DNA of 64,000 bases from Phytophthora quininea (lineage: Eukaryota; Oomycota; Peronosporomycetes; Peronosporales; Peronosporaceae), in NCBI GenBank assembly GCA_011947345.1, contig JAAVTG010000057.1, positions 1-64,000 of the forward strand, given 5' to 3'. The position numbers were made by a program, and so were the translations under genes. Below, one piece after another: positions 63,828-64,000 of the stretch; the first letter of the stretch is position 1; the number at the start of each line of letters is the position of its first letter. The notes below the pieces were generated by a model that worked only from the letters and a program-made list of their open reading frames with translations, did not search any database and was not told the origin of the DNA.

Positions 63828-63868
63828 CGTGGCCAAGCCAAGTACGTGTAGTTACTCTTTCGATCACC

Positions 63869-64000
63869 ATGCTGTTGCACCAAATTGCATTGTTTGCAGC
63901 GTTCGCTACCATCACTGGTAGAGCTAATGTCTTCAACGCGGAGGAAGACGCACTCAGCCCGAGTAGATGTCTAAGACTCAACAAACCTGTCGCTACCAGG
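63869..64000 (+). CDS. RXLR effector, 5' part only (runs off window)
   Basis: The frame opens MLLHQIALFAAFATITGRAN, a hydrophobic signal peptide of about 20 residues, and reaches NAEEDALSPSRCLRLNK with RCLR (RXLR) at residues 33-36, the typical spacing. It stays open for all 44 codons to the window edge, so the dEER and effector domain are unseen. The signal peptide differs from the MRP-type family around it, so it may belong to another RXLR family. An in-register core promoter supports the start. Confidence 0.75.
   Translation, partial: MLLHQIALFAAFATITGRANVFNAEEDALSPSRCLRLNKPVATR

Overview
This window looks like a piece of an oomycete genome, most likely Phytophthora or a close relative. 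Three kinds of evidence point there: several secreted proteins with the RXLR plus dEER host-targeting layout; oomycete-type core promoters (Inr-FPR, form GCTCAYTYY..AATTC..) 25-60 bases before their start codons; and a decayed PDR-type ABCG transporter surrounded by Gypsy, DIRS-like, Crypton, hAT and LINE sequences. It is a repeat-rich, gene-sparse region in which effector genes are duplicated and broken. I see no tRNA, rRNA, CRISPR array or bacterial-type operon.

Layout. 1-4000: the 3' part of a minus-strand Gypsy element (LTR, polypurine tract, integrase, chromodomain) abutting a DIRS-like tyrosine-recombinase element. 5714-10352: a PDR ABCG transporter pseudogene carrying a solo LTR (TSD GCTTC) and a 5'-truncated LINE (14-bp TSD). 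10360-14340: dispersed repeats, nested LINE fragments, a Q/N/S-rich gene fragment and a pogo-like DNA-binding fragment. 14466-20875: effector cluster with one intact RXLR gene with a long Ala/Pro tail (15846-16664) and four broken ones.

About 20940-42540 and 45120-57905 are two direct copies of one segmental duplication, near-identical by eye. Copy 1 later gained an intact-ended 6.7-kb Gypsy element (22547-29261) and a 3.4-kb TIR transposon (35842-39252). Copy 2 keeps the empty Gypsy site (46733-46737) and instead gained a 1.1-kb solo LTR (56701-57819). Both copies hold a small secreted protein gene cut by a LINE tail, a solo LTR, RXLR pseudogenes, decayed host gene fragments and a Crypton. 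Between the copies lie an intact RXLR gene (42588-43208, minus) and an RXLR pseudogene.

58100-64000 is a second effector cluster. Two RXLR genes lie head to head across a large near-palindrome (60957-61788); the plus-strand one is intact (61878-62399). A hAT element with a perfect target duplication follows, then the start of another RXLR gene that runs off the window (63869-64000).

Probably functional protein genes are few: 15846-16664, 42588-43208, 61878-62399 and the partial 63869-64000, all predicted secreted effectors acting in host cells. Most other coding sequence is transposon or pseudogene. Many breaks are one-base changes, some in homopolymer runs, so part of the apparent decay could be sequencing error. 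Similarity statements are by eye; no alignment or database search was run.
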